NCBI GenBank assembly: GCA_019636285.1
Contig: JAHBXV010000003.1
Location: 124,001 to 188,000 of the forward strand
Reading direction: 5' to 3'
DNA: 64,000 nt
Source: Planctomycetaceae bacterium
GTDB taxonomy: Bacteria; Planctomycetota; Planctomycetia; Planctomycetales; Planctomycetaceae
Shown piece after piece: positions 1-8,790 of the stretch (position 1 is the stretch's first letter; each line of letters starts with the position of its first letter). A program made the position numbers and the translations under genes. Below the pieces are notes generated by a model that saw only the letters and a list, made by a program, of their open reading frames with translations, was not told the DNA's origin and made no database searches.

Positions 1-3000
1 AGGAACAGCCTTAAGCATGGACCGCCCGTCTCGAGCAAGAGTCGATAACTCGTCACCCAAGCGAACCGTCCATGTCTCCGTCAATTGTGGAGCGTTCACA
101 TTCTCGCTGATTCGATACAGGAAAAAGTCTTTCGTGCTTCGCGAATCATAGATCGCGGGCAATGGAACCGGTGATCGATTCCACTCCAGATGCGAGGCGT
201 CAATTGCCGGGGGCGTTCCCTCGGGCGCCAAACCGACCAATCCGGCGGTCACCGCGTACGAATCGTCGCCGACATTCAGCACCAGGCAAGGCACCGCGAG
301 CCGCGATTGATCCTGAAAGAACGTATGAACGAGCTTGGCGACCGATTTTTCCAGTTCGCTCTTCGGTTCATAAGGCGGATCGATCACAACTTCTGATGAA
401 CCGTTTACCGTTGGCAGGGCATCCGGTTTCGGCGTTCGCGACGATAGCGGCGAACGCTCGTCGAGGGCGAGATCTTGCTGCAGCCGAAGCGCCGCGACGA
501 CCGTTCCCCGCTGGTCCGCCACCTTCGCCGGATCCTCACCGGGATTCAGTCGTGTATTGACGACCGTCTGATAGAGCGGCTCGCCAGCGTTTAATTTCCG
601 CGGCAGATAGAGAACCTTGGTGACCATGTTGCCCGACAACGCCTGCTCGAGATCTTCCGTGGTGAGCGTCAGTGGAATTGGCGACTTCACGAGCGGGAAT
701 TCGAGAGGCTCTACCGGGACGTTCAGAATGAGGAACAGTCCGTTCTTCGCATCGCCCCCTAAACCTGACAGGTGCAAGACAATTTCACTCCCCCGAGTTG
801 TGTCGATCCTCACCGGCTCCGAAGGCATGCTCACAACCGTTCCCGGCCCTGTGAGCCATGTGATGGAACTGGATTGAAGGGGCTCGGAACGTTCCAGCAG
901 GAAACTCACCAGTTCACCGGACCGGCTCGATCCTTCCGCATTTCTTGCGGGGGGAAGCGCGCGTTGACCCCGCATCTTCGAGAGTGGCGGATCAGTCGCC
1001 ATTTCACCGCGCAACGCATGAACCTCCAGCGCGCCGAGTTTCGCGGCCTCAATCAAACCTGGCACATCCTGCCCACGGACCTGCAACGTAACAGGTTGAT
1101 TCGACACGGCTCGCCGACGGTCCTGCCAGAAGTCCACAAGGATGGCCTCCTCGACGATAATCGGCGTATGGTCGAAGCCCGCTTTGATCGGTCGTAGCGT
1201 CTGGCTCACCATGACGCGCTGACCAACTTTGAGTTGCTCGAGCGTGCTGTGAGGACTCGGCTGAAAAGTAACCCGGACGAGCCCGTTTTCATCCCGCAAG
1301 GAGACTTGAAACAGTCCCACATCTTCGTCGAACTGTTCGGAAGAGGCATGAACAGGCTTCGTCCCCGCTCCCAAAGCCCCTGTGTTTGTCCCTTCGGTTC
1401 CGCCGGCTTCCTCCCACTTTAGGCCGGGGTTAAGCAACTCATCGACGCGCCGTTTGACAACCTGATCGCGAAGTTTTTCCCGCGTTTCGAGCGATTGCTG
1501 CAAACTCTTGAGGCGTCGTGCAAACCCGGCAATTTCCGCCTGCTGCAGCCGCTGACGCGCCTCAAACGCCTTCTGGACGAGGTTCCGAAGCGCGTGCTGA
1601 TCTGCACGATCAACCTCACTCTTCCAGGGCGACCCTCGCAACTTCGCCGCCAAGTCCGAGACCTGACGCTCAAGGTCTTCATAGCGGGCACGAAGCTCAG
1701 CAGCGCTCTCAGAACGTGCCGATAGACTAGTTTTCACATCGCGGCTATCGATTGGCATTCCCATGTTTGATGGATCCGCCGGGTTCGCCGTTGTGGCCCC
1801 ATCCGTATCAAGACGGAGTAGAACCGCTTCAATCTCGGCCAGTCGGTCCGTAGCGCCGCGTACAAGAAGTGAGTTACGTCCTTCTTCGGGAACAATTGAA
1901 ATGTCATCCGCCCCATACAATTGCACCAGCAACTTCGCCGTTGCCGCCGCCTGGATGTTTTTCAGATGAAACATCTTCAGCACCATTTCGGCGCTGTCCG
2001 GGTCGCCGCGCTCGGCGAGATGCCGGGCCACCGCGCCTGCCTTGATCTCCTCGGCCGAGAACCATTTTCCCCAGTCGTTCTTGAAGACAAAATCCCCCTT
2101 CGTCGGAGAGTGAATCGAAATCATGCCATTGCCAACCACCGGCTGGGCGCCTTCACCAACCGGGAGCGTCAATTGGTCCCAGATCCCCAGTAGAGGGCTG
2201 TAAGCAAAGCAGATGTTCTGAAACATGACGGCGGCCGCGTCCTGTCCCACGACGGGAATAGGTTCCACTCCCTCGACCTTTGGCACCCGATGCACCGCCC
2301 AGCGTGGATGCCGATCCGAATAGGCAAAGATCCGCGAGTCATCATCCGCGATCGCGACAATCAACGAAAATCCAGCCGTATAGCGTTTTCCTGGAATCGC
2401 AGACTCCGGCAATCCCAGGCCTCCCACCGTCGGTGCCCCGCTGCCGAAACCGCCGCCACCAAATCCGCCGGATCCCCCGCCTCCTGGTTGACCTGCCGGT
2501 TGAGTCTCAGCGGCTTGTTTCGGGCGGTCAACATCCTGCTGTTCACTGGCAGCTTCTGGCTTCGCCTCCTGCGCACGATACTGACTGGCCGCGAGATCCA
2601 GAAAGTTGCGGTACTCAACAACCGACTTGAGCCCATTTGTTTCCGCGATGACCCGGCTGGCTTCCGGATCGAGGACGACATCGCAGGGAACACTGCTAAC
2701 TTTGTATCGCTCCACCCATTCGCGGTGTCTGTCGACATCGATCCTCACCGCGATGAATCCGTCGGACAAGCGACGGCTGATCTCGGGATCGGGAAAGACA
2801 CTGGCCTTCATGACTTGGCAGGGACCGGCCCAGACGGCATGGAAATGAAGCAGAACCGGCCGTCGCCATGTCAGCCCCTCCTTGAGGGCGACTTCTGGAT
2901 CATCCAGCCAAATTCTTGAATCGTTTTCCGATTTATCGATCTCTCCGCCTTCAACTTTGAGGGCTGGTTCGCCTGGCGCTTGAGCCTCGCCAAGGGGCTT

Positions 3001-3171
3001 TGCGAGATCATTTGCAAACGTCACGCTCGCAACATCGCCTGATGGCGCATTCATGGGACGCTCCGCCGATGGCGGTTCATCGCCGTGCGCGAAGCAAGTT
3101 AATTCTCCCACGTTCAGCAGAATCGCCGCCAGAAAAATGGCACAGTGCTGATCCAGTCGCTTGCCCATCAT
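1..3171 (-). CDS. Large exported thioredoxin-like protein, partial
   Basis: One open frame of 1057 codons runs from ATG at 3171 to the window edge without a stop, so the C-terminus is missing. The N-terminus has a hydrophobic stretch (about residues 10-27) that could be a signal peptide. A thioredoxin-like fold follows at about residues 88-190, with the active-site segment WAGPC at 114-118, so the first cysteine of the usual WCxxC is alanine. Next come a Gly-rich linker (about 222-250), a stretch near 395-455 resembling a secretin N-type (NolW-like) domain, and a coiled coil near 480-575. The rest is unrecognised. The start overlaps the kinase stop as ATGA, so it is the third gene of an ECF-kinase operon. 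A redox or scaffold role at the envelope is inference. Confidence 0.75.
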   Translation of the reverse strand, partial: MMGKRLDQHCAIFLAAILLNVGELTCFAHGDEPPSAERPMNAPSGDVASVTFANDLAKPLGEAQAPGEPALKVEGGEIDKSENDSRIWLDDPEVALKEGLTWRRPVLLHFHAVWAGPCQVMKASVFPDPEISRRLSDGFIAVRIDVDRHREWVERYKVSSVPCDVVLDPEASRVIAETNGLKSVVEYRNFLDLAASQYRAQEAKPEAASEQQDVDRPKQAAETQPAGQPGGGGSGGFGGGGFGSGAPTVGGLGLPESAIPGKRYTAGFSLIVAIADDDSRIFAYSDRHPRWAVHRVPKVEGVEPIPVVGQDAAAVMFQNICFAYSPLLGIWDQLTLPVGEGAQPVVGNGMISIHSPTKGDFVFKNDWGKWFSAEEIKAGAVARHLAERGDPDSAEMVLKMFHLKNIQAAATAKLLVQLYGADDISIVPEEGRNSLLVRGATDRLAEIEAVLLRLDTDGATTANPADPSNMGMPIDSRDVKTSLSARSESAAELRARYEDLERQVSDLAAKLRGSPWKSEVDRADQHALRNLVQKAFEARQRLQQAEIAGFARRLKSLQQSLETREKLRDQVVKRRVDELLNPGLKWEEAGGTEGTNTGALGAGTKPVHASSEQFDEDVGLFQVSLRDENGLVRVTFQPSPHSTLEQLKVGQRVMVSQTLRPIKAGFDHTPIIVEEAILVDFWQDRRRAVSNQPVTLQVRGQDVPGLIEAAKLGALEVHALRGEMATDPPLSKMRGQRALPPARNAEGSSRSGELVSFLLERSEPLQSSSITWLTGPGTVVSMPSEPVRIDTTRGSEIVLHLSGLGGDAKNGLFLILNVPVEPLEFPLVKSPIPLTLTTEDLEQALSGNMVTKVLYLPRKLNAGEPLYQTVVNTRLNPGEDPAKVADQRGTVVAALRLQQDLALDERSPLSSRTPKPDALPTVNGSSEVVIDPPYEPKSELEKSVAKLVHTFFQDQSRLAVPCLVLNVGDDSYAVTAGLVGLAPEGTPPAIDASHLEWNRSPVPLPAIYDSRSTKDFFLYRISENVNAPQLTETWTVRLGDELSTLARDGRSMLKAVP

Positions 3172-4682
3172 GGCCTGACTCCCTGTGAAGGAAGGGGTTC
3201 CTCGTCCCAAAGCTGTTCGATCCGCTTTGCATCGCGTGCCAAGTCGTCCGCGAAGGACTGAATTTCAGCGGCCGAGTGATTCCAATCGATGCTCGGACTG
3301 GATGGCGTCGATGTCTCGTCATTCCTGTCCGAGTTGCCGCGCGCCGATGGCTGATTGAGCGCTCGATCCGACGGATCGAGCGGCCGAGTTCGAGGGCCCA
3401 GAAAGGCGAAGGCAACTGCAGCGGCCAGCGGTACGGCAATCGCCAGCACGGCCGTCTTACGTTCTTGTAGCGCCCGCAACAACCCTTTGCCCGAGAACTT
3501 CGTGGCTGTCCGGCATGTTTCGGGCAACCGGCTCGACGTCGGGTGCTGCACATGCGCCAGACATTGTTCCAGTGTCGCCGCCAACTCGGCAGCGGACGAA
3601 AATCGGCGGCCGGGCGACTTCGCAAGCAGGTGCGAGATGACTTTTCCCAGCCAGTCGGGAAGTTCGGGATTGATCTCCCGAATCGGACGCGGCTCCGTAT
3701 CCGTAATGCGTCGCAGAACCGCGAGACTTGTCTCCGCGCGAAACGGCGGACGCCCGGCGGCCATCGCATACATCACGCTCCCCAGGCTGAAGAGATCGCT
3801 CCGTGCGTCGACGGCATCGCCCCGGGCCTGTTCGGGAGACATGTACTGCGGCGTCCCCGGATGAAAACCGGTATGGGTCAGGCTCGCGTCATCATTCGCC
3901 TGCGCCAGGCCGAAGTCCGTCAGCAGGGCGCGGTCCACTCCATCCTCCAGCAGGATGTTCGACGGCTTCACATCGCGATGGACCAACCCCTGCGCATGCG
4001 CGGCCGCCAATCCCGCAGCCGTCTGCATCGAAATTCGCAGGATTTCCTTCAGTCCCAATGGCCCCTCGCGGTCGATCCTTTGTTGCAGCGATTCCCCCGC
4101 CACATAGGGCATCACCAGGAACGGCGCCGGCCCGCCAGTCTCGACGTTGTGAATCGCGACGACATGTTCATGCACGACGGCCGCTGCCGCACGGGCTTCG
4201 CGAGCAAACCGTTGCCGTGCCGATCCGTTCCCCGCCAGATTCGGCGCCAGCACCTTGATCGCCACCGGTCGATTGAGTTCCGTGTCGAAAGCCTTGAAGA
4301 CAATCCCCATCCCCCCGGCCCCGATCACACGCTCGACATCGTAGCGGCCAATTCGTCCGAGCATTTCGGGATGCGAAGGCTCTAGAAGAACCTGCCGAAC
4401 CATGCTGTCGACCGAAGACGTGGGGAGCTTCCAGGTCTTCCACGTGCCGACGCGATCGAACATGGCTCTGGATTCGCCCGGAAAACCCGTCGCGGCAGCG
4501 GACAACGTCGCACGAGCACGTTCCCAATCAGCCGGTTCGGCGGCCAACACCTCCATCCGGGATCGGCAGCGTTCGCAGGTGTCGAGATGGTGAGCAATCT
4601 CAGCCGGAGCCTCTGCGTGATCGTCCTGTCGCAGCAGTTCAAAGAGCGGCTCGTCGGAGCAGGCAATGTCGCGCGGCCTCAT
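3168..4682 (-). CDS. Membrane-anchored Ser/Thr protein kinase with N-terminal anti-sigma-like zinc motif
   Basis: Hanks-type kinase of 504 residues. Residues 32-39 carry H-x3-C-x2-C, the ZAS zinc signature of anti-sigma factors. The kinase domain (about 110-385) has the glycine loop GAGGMG (121-126), VAIK with Lys143, HRDVKPSN, DFGLA and GTPQYMSPEQ, so all catalytic motifs are present. One membrane helix lies near 411-430, followed by a short acidic tail likely outside the cytoplasm. The start ATG overlaps the stop of the upstream ECF sigma gene, and the stop overlaps the start of the thioredoxin-like gene, so the three are probably translationally coupled. It plausibly senses a signal and controls the sigma factor by binding through the zinc motif, by phosphorylation, or both. 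ECF genes linked to kinases are well known in planctomycetes. Confidence 0.93.
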   Translation of the reverse strand: MRPRDIACSDEPLFELLRQDDHAEAPAEIAHHLDTCERCRSRMEVLAAEPADWERARATLSAAATGFPGESRAMFDRVGTWKTWKLPTSSVDSMVRQVLLEPSHPEMLGRIGRYDVERVIGAGGMGIVFKAFDTELNRPVAIKVLAPNLAGNGSARQRFAREARAAAAVVHEHVVAIHNVETGGPAPFLVMPYVAGESLQQRIDREGPLGLKEILRISMQTAAGLAAAHAQGLVHRDVKPSNILLEDGVDRALLTDFGLAQANDDASLTHTGFHPGTPQYMSPEQARGDAVDARSDLFSLGSVMYAMAAGRPPFRAETSLAVLRRITDTEPRPIREINPELPDWLGKVISHLLAKSPGRRFSSAAELAATLEQCLAHVQHPTSSRLPETCRTATKFSGKGLLRALQERKTAVLAIAVPLAAAVAFAFLGPRTRPLDPSDRALNQPSARGNSDRNDETSTPSSPSIDWNHSAAEIQSFADDLARDAKRIEQLWDEEPLPSQGVRP

Positions 4683-5281
4683 TCTGTCACCTCAAATTGC
4701 CGGACGACCTCTTTTAACCGGCTCATCACGCGACTGCGGGCGATGTAGACATTTCCCAGGCTGATCCCCAATCGATCTGCCGTTTCCTGAGCCGTCAGTC
4801 CTTCCAGATGCGTCAGATGAAAGGCCTCCCACGTAACCGCTTTGACCGAGTCTCGCACACGACTCGCAGCCCAGTGATAGACTTGCCACTCGAATTCCCG
4901 ATCGAACAATCGAGAGTTCACCCCATCGGGATCTGGCATCGCCGTCAGTTCCGCCAGCCCCACATCGCCCCCGTGCCCCACGCCACCTCGCGGCGCGCGG
5001 GTGAGCACATTGATGGCAATGTTCCGAGTAATGCCGAGCAGCCACGACCGGAACCGGCCCCGTTGTGCCTGATTCAGCCACTGTTCGACGGATCTCGCCA
5101 CCGCCGAAAACACTTCCTGAACAACATCTTCCGCGTCGGCCGCTTGCAGCCCCCGCTGTCTGGCGCACCGAAACACCAGGGGGCCGTAGACTTCCAGAAC
5201 CTCATCCCACGCCGCATGATCGGCCACATCCCGCAACCGCAGGATCAGGCTGAAACGCGTGTCGGGAGGACTCAGAGACAT
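4679..5281 (-). CDS. RNA polymerase sigma factor, ECF subfamily
   Basis: A 200-residue sigma-70-family protein of typical ECF length. Region 2 is visible near residues 25-90, with DAEDVVQEVFSAV for core binding and -10 recognition and SWLLGITRNIA. Region 4 is near 140-195, with the helix-turn-helix TAQETADRLGISLGNVYIAR. There is no region 3 or long C-terminal extension. It is the first gene of an operon with the kinase at 3168-4682, joined by an ATGA overlap. It is divergent from the macro-domain gene across about 140 bases. Targets are unknown; ECF factors often activate their own operon, but I could not identify a promoter with confidence. Confidence 0.95.
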   Translation of the reverse strand: MSLSPPDTRFSLILRLRDVADHAAWDEVLEVYGPLVFRCARQRGLQAADAEDVVQEVFSAVARSVEQWLNQAQRGRFRSWLLGITRNIAINVLTRAPRGGVGHGGDVGLAELTAMPDPDGVNSRLFDREFEWQVYHWAASRVRDSVKAVTWEAFHLTHLEGLTAQETADRLGISLGNVYIARSRVMSRLKEVVRQFEVTE

Positions 5282-5382
5282 CGAGAACTCGTTGCGCGAT
5301 TGGGCTCTTCGCTGATTAAGTCACAGGCAAATCGCCATTCTTGCACGAAATCCCGTAAATTGAACGAATCAACAACCAATTC

Positions 5383-5403
5383 GCCGCGAGGCAATGCCGA
5401 GCG
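5383..5403. repeat. Short intergenic repeat, copy 1
   Basis: The segment reads GCCGCGAGGCAATGCCGAGC plus G and lies about 20 bases before the macro-domain start. It closely matches segments at 5933-5959 and 55264-55290. All three are intergenic and just upstream of a plus-strand gene, which suggests a dispersed family. Confidence 0.5.
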
Positions 5404-5424
5404 ATTCCTGCACCGGCCAAACTC

Positions 5425-5925
5425 ATGCGCCTCACGATCGTCGACGGTGATTTGCTCGATCAGGATGTCGACGTCATCGTCAACGCCTGGAACCGCAACA
5501 TCATTCCCTGGTGGCTGTTGCTTCCGCAAGGAGTCTCCGGAGCCATCAAGCGTCGCGGCGGCTTAGAGCCGTTCCGCGAACTCGGCCGGATGGGCTCGAT
5601 TCTTCTCGGCAAGGCTGTTGAGACCTCGGCTGGAAAACTACCCTTCAAGGCGATCATCCATGTAGCCGGCATCAATCTCCTCTGGCGTTCGTCCGAACGC
5701 TCGATCCGCGATTCTGTCCGCAACGCTCTGGCACTCGCCACAAAGCGAGGCGACCATTCGATCGCGCTGCCACTGATCGGCGCTGGCTCAGGCGGCGGCA
5801 ACCCAGAACGCGTTCAGAACTTGATCGTGGACGAGCTCTCGCGGTGCGAGTTCGACGGCGAAGTTCGGGTCGTTCGCTATCGCCCAAAACGAACCGGCGC
5901 TACTCCTAATTCAACAGCACGGTAG
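5425..5925 (+). CDS. Macro-domain protein (ADP-ribose binding or hydrolysing)
   Basis: A 166-residue protein that is almost entirely one macro domain. It has the N-terminal strand with DVDVIVNAWN (the Asn of the ADP-ribose pocket), the loop GVSGAIKRRGG, IIHVAG, the helix SIRDSVRNALALA and the Gly-rich loop LPLIGAGSGGG. Family members bind ADP-ribose and many remove ADP-ribose or acetyl groups from substrates. The usual VNAAN is VNAWN, so activity should not be assumed. It is cytoplasmic, with no signal peptide, and is followed by a small membrane-protein gene in the same direction. Confidence 0.88.
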   Translation: MRLTIVDGDLLDQDVDVIVNAWNRNIIPWWLLLPQGVSGAIKRRGGLEPFRELGRMGSILLGKAVETSAGKLPFKAIIHVAGINLLWRSSERSIRDSVRNALALATKRGDHSIALPLIGAGSGGGNPERVQNLIVDELSRCEFDGEVRVVRYRPKRTGATPNSTAR

Positions 5926-5932
5926 ACTCCAT

Positions 5933-5959
5933 TAGCCGTGAGGCAACGCCGAGCGCTTC
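5933..5959. repeat. Short intergenic repeat, copy 2
   Basis: It begins TAGCCGTGAGGCAACGCCGA and continues GCGCTTC, eight bases after the macro-domain stop. Compare 5383-5403 and 55264-55290. The outer parts are weakly self-complementary, so a small hairpin is possible. Confidence 0.5.
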
Positions 5960-5995
5960 TTTCGTCACTCACTGACCGTCAATTGGAGTATCACG

Positions 5996-6322
5996 ATGCC
6001 TGGTAAGAATGCCCCCGACCAGAACGATGCCGCGAGTTTGATCGACAATCAGACGATCCAACAATTCGCCGATCGAAGCGACAAAAATGTGAATCGACTG
6101 ACCTTGTACTTCGCGCTCGGCGGCGCGGTCGCCGACATTGTTTCTCATACTCTGTCCGGGATCTTTGGAGGGAACTCCCAGTTTCCAATGCTCTGGGGGC
6201 TCTGGATTCCTCTTTGCTTCATCACCATTCCGCCAATCCACTATCTCTGCCGACGTGTTCAGGCGCTCGAAACTCGACTGACCGAACTGGAGCAGCGTTC
6301 CCTCAACAGGAACGCGGCCTGA
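5996..6322 (+). CDS. Small membrane protein of unknown function
   Basis: A 108-residue protein. Residues 1-33 are polar. Two hydrophobic segments follow, at about 36-55 (LYFALGGAVADIVSHTLSG) and 64-85 (MLWGLWIPLCFITIPPIHYL). The C-terminus is a short charged helix (VQALETRLTELEQR) that could form a coiled coil. GGAG lies about ten bases before the ATG. I recognise no family. It converges on the ceramidase-like gene, whose stop is 18 bases away. Confidence 0.7.
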   Translation: MPGKNAPDQNDAASLIDNQTIQQFADRSDKNVNRLTLYFALGGAVADIVSHTLSGIFGGNSQFPMLWGLWIPLCFITIPPIHYLCRRVQALETRLTELEQRSLNRNAA

Positions 6323-6340
6323 TTCGTAAATGGGCTCTGC

Positions 6341-7744
6341 TCAATCCAGCAGCTTCCGCATCGCGTCCATCAGCACCTGCTCCACCTCGGGCGAAACGCG
6401 CGACGCTCGCTCGCTGGTTTCATAACCGCCTTGTGAATAGGCGATTTCCGTCCCGATATAACCCGGTGCGTATTCGCCATACGCGGCCATCGCCACGAAG
6501 AGATCAGGCCGCATCGCCTGTGCCGCCAACTGGTATTCCACGAACAATTCCCCCGGCATGAAGAGCACGCGGGCATCGCCCAGCTTCAGACAGCCAACCA
6601 GAATTGGTTCCTCCGCCTGGCACCGGCGCAACCAGACGAGGTAACTGGCGGCGTGAAAGCGATCGCTGGGCTTCGCGTCGGAATTGTTAACGGTCTCCAG
6701 GAGCTGATCTTCTTTCAGATGATCGGCCAGCGGGAGCAGAACGGGAGTGGTCTCCCAATCGACATCGCTCGCCGAAACGGGAAATTTTCGTGCCGACTCC
6801 CACGCCCGCTCCATGCCGGTCGCCACGCGTTTCGCCAGCACCATTCGATTCTCGGGCGATCCGTCATTCCACTTTCCGGCGCCAATATTCCCCCCCGCGC
6901 CGTTGAAGTGGATGTGCGGAATCCCCGTCTCCGTTTGACGCAGGTTTCGCGCGAGACCGGGAAAGTCCGGATTCGCCAGCCCCGTGCGGTAATAGCTCTG
7001 CGGGTGGGTGGCGTAGTACGTGAGCACGGCGACCGGAGCGTGGGCGTTCCAGAACCCGATCATCCTCAACTGCGGATCGATCGTCCCGGCCGGAAAATCG
7101 CGAATTTTTCGATCTTTCGTCGCCGTGTAGCGTGTGTGGAGCACCATCCCATCCGGCCCGAGAATGCGTCGATTCGACGCGACATCATCCACGGTCCCGC
7201 TGCCGAGCCGGACATGGGTCACCGGCTGAGCCCGCCGGACGGCTTCCTTTAACGCCTCCGCAGCCCGCTGGACGACATCCCGCGCGAAGATGGCATCGAA
7301 TCCGGATGACTTCAGACCTTGAGCGGCCAACAGCTCATCGGCATCGAAATCGCAACGTGGGGCGTCATGCTGGTGCAGCGTATGAACCACGACGCGTGAT
7401 GGATCGGTCCCCGCCGCAGCCGCCAGCGCTTCGCGAAAGACGGTCTGTCCGCCGTTGCTGATCCCGATCCAGTCGATTGCGCACAGGACAATCGGCTGAG
7501 GAAGGCCTGTAATCACAATGCCCCGACAACTGAGCGGCACCTCAACCCCCTTCGTGGGATCGTAGGCCATGGGGCTGCCGATTGGTGGCGATGCATCGAC
7601 ATCGAAGGTTCCAACTCGCAACGGTTCCGCGCCACATGCCAATCGCGCGGCGAAAAAAACCAGCAGCAGATTTCCGATCAGGGTCAAGGCCCCACGACGA
7701 CCGGATGGCATGTTGATTCTTGTTCGCGTCGTCGACTCGCTCAT
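6341..7744 (-). CDS. Secreted neutral/alkaline ceramidase-like hydrolase
   Basis: Start placed at ATG 7744 (467 residues), preceded by AAAGGG; the open frame extends 47 codons further upstream but without a plausible start signal. The N-terminus has basic residues and a hydrophobic segment ending in ARLACGA, a likely signal peptide. The mature protein begins LRVGTFDVDASPPIG, and HTLHQHDAP matches the place of a metal-binding histidine motif in the neutral/alkaline non-lysosomal ceramidase N-terminal family, which is common in planctomycetes. Substrates of bacterial members are mostly unknown, so ceramide hydrolysis is not claimed. It is divergent from the isomerase-like gene at 7885. Confidence 0.75.
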   Translation of the reverse strand: MSESTTRTRINMPSGRRGALTLIGNLLLVFFAARLACGAEPLRVGTFDVDASPPIGSPMAYDPTKGVEVPLSCRGIVITGLPQPIVLCAIDWIGISNGGQTVFREALAAAAGTDPSRVVVHTLHQHDAPRCDFDADELLAAQGLKSSGFDAIFARDVVQRAAEALKEAVRRAQPVTHVRLGSGTVDDVASNRRILGPDGMVLHTRYTATKDRKIRDFPAGTIDPQLRMIGFWNAHAPVAVLTYYATHPQSYYRTGLANPDFPGLARNLRQTETGIPHIHFNGAGGNIGAGKWNDGSPENRMVLAKRVATGMERAWESARKFPVSASDVDWETTPVLLPLADHLKEDQLLETVNNSDAKPSDRFHAASYLVWLRRCQAEEPILVGCLKLGDARVLFMPGELFVEYQLAAQAMRPDLFVAMAAYGEYAPGYIGTEIAYSQGGYETSERASRVSPEVEQVLMDAMRKLLD

Positions 7745-7884
7745 GGGAACCCTTTCGAGAGGATCTTGCCGAACTCGAAGTCTGCCGAAGATTGGCTGAG
7801 GTGACAATGCCGATGTTTGCCGTCCTGGCTGGTACACTGGGGACGATTCGCTCGGGCGACTCCGTGAGAGAATGAAGGATGCCA

Positions 7885-8790
7885 ATGACCGACCTGAAGA
7901 TTGCGTTTTCGACGCTCGCCTGTCCGACGTGGCATTGGGCCGACGTCGTCAAACACGGGGCTGCATTCGGTTACCAGGGAGTGGAGATTCGCCAGTTGGG
8001 AGGCGAAACCAATCTGCTCGCCGTCACCGATCTTGAACCAGGTCAATGGCCCGCGCGAAGGCGCGAACTCGACGCTGCGGACTTCCAGGTGGCCGGACTC
8101 GCCGCCTCCATTCGCCTTGACTACGAGGATTCCGCCAAGCTCGAAGAACAATTCACGATCGGCTCGCAGTACGCGAAACTGGCGGCCGCGCTTGGGGCGA
8201 CCTTCATCCGTGTCTTCGGCGACATCCTGCCAGCCGAGGGGCTGCCGCGGCAGGCACGGCTGCGGCAAATCGCCGATGGCCTCAAACGCCTGGGCGATCT
8301 CGGCGAACCGCACGGAATCGACTTTCTCCTGGAAACGCACGGCGACTTCTCCGCTTCGCCTCCGTGCGTCGAACTCTTCGCGCTGGTCGATCATCCGCGC
8401 GTCGGCCTGGTCTGGGACACCCACCATCCCTGGCGATTCTTCAACGAGCCATTGGCCGAGACCTGGCAGGCTCTGAAAAAATGGGTCCGCCACACCCACT
8501 GGAAAGACTCCGTCCTGCTGCCGGAACGCCCCATGACCGAAGAGCAGCGGCAGGCTGCCATCGCTGCCGGCGCCCTCATGGCCGGGCATCGCCATGCGGA
8601 CTACGTTCTCTTCGGAGGTGGCGAATTCCCGGCGACCGAATGCCTGGATCTATTGCTCGAAGCCGGCTACGACGGCTGGCACTCCTTGGAATGGGAGAAG
8701 ATGTGGCATCCAGAGCTGGTCGATCCGGAAGTCGCGCTGCCCCTGTTCCCAGGCAAACTTCGCGATTGCCGGAAACTAACGGGGCGCTGA
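7885..8790 (+). CDS. Sugar-phosphate isomerase/epimerase-like TIM-barrel protein
   Basis: A 301-residue protein of the xylose isomerase-like TIM-barrel family (AP endonuclease 2 superfamily). Visible features are STLACPTWHW near the N-terminus, GYQGVEIRQL, IDFLLETHGDFS with the metal-binding Glu, VGLVWDTHHPW, and GWHSLEWEKMW at the C-terminal metal site. AAGGA at 7875-7879 fits the ATG at 7885 better than the one at 7879. It is probably a cytoplasmic carbohydrate isomerase or epimerase; the substrate cannot be read. Its last 15 bases overlap the end of the convergent gene at 8776. Confidence 0.88.
   Translation: MTDLKIAFSTLACPTWHWADVVKHGAAFGYQGVEIRQLGGETNLLAVTDLEPGQWPARRRELDAADFQVAGLAASIRLDYEDSAKLEEQFTIGSQYAKLAAALGATFIRVFGDILPAEGLPRQARLRQIADGLKRLGDLGEPHGIDFLLETHGDFSASPPCVELFALVDHPRVGLVWDTHHPWRFFNEPLAETWQALKKWVRHTHWKDSVLLPERPMTEEQRQAAIAAGALMAGHRHADYVLFGGGEFPATECLDLLLEAGYDGWHSLEWEKMWHPELVDPEVALPLFPGKLRDCRKLTGR

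Noticed and set aside
3543-4385. 280-codon plus-strand ORF inside the kinase region
   Set aside because: It is antisense to a complete Hanks kinase with all motifs, and its own sequence is Arg/His-rich with no family resemblance.
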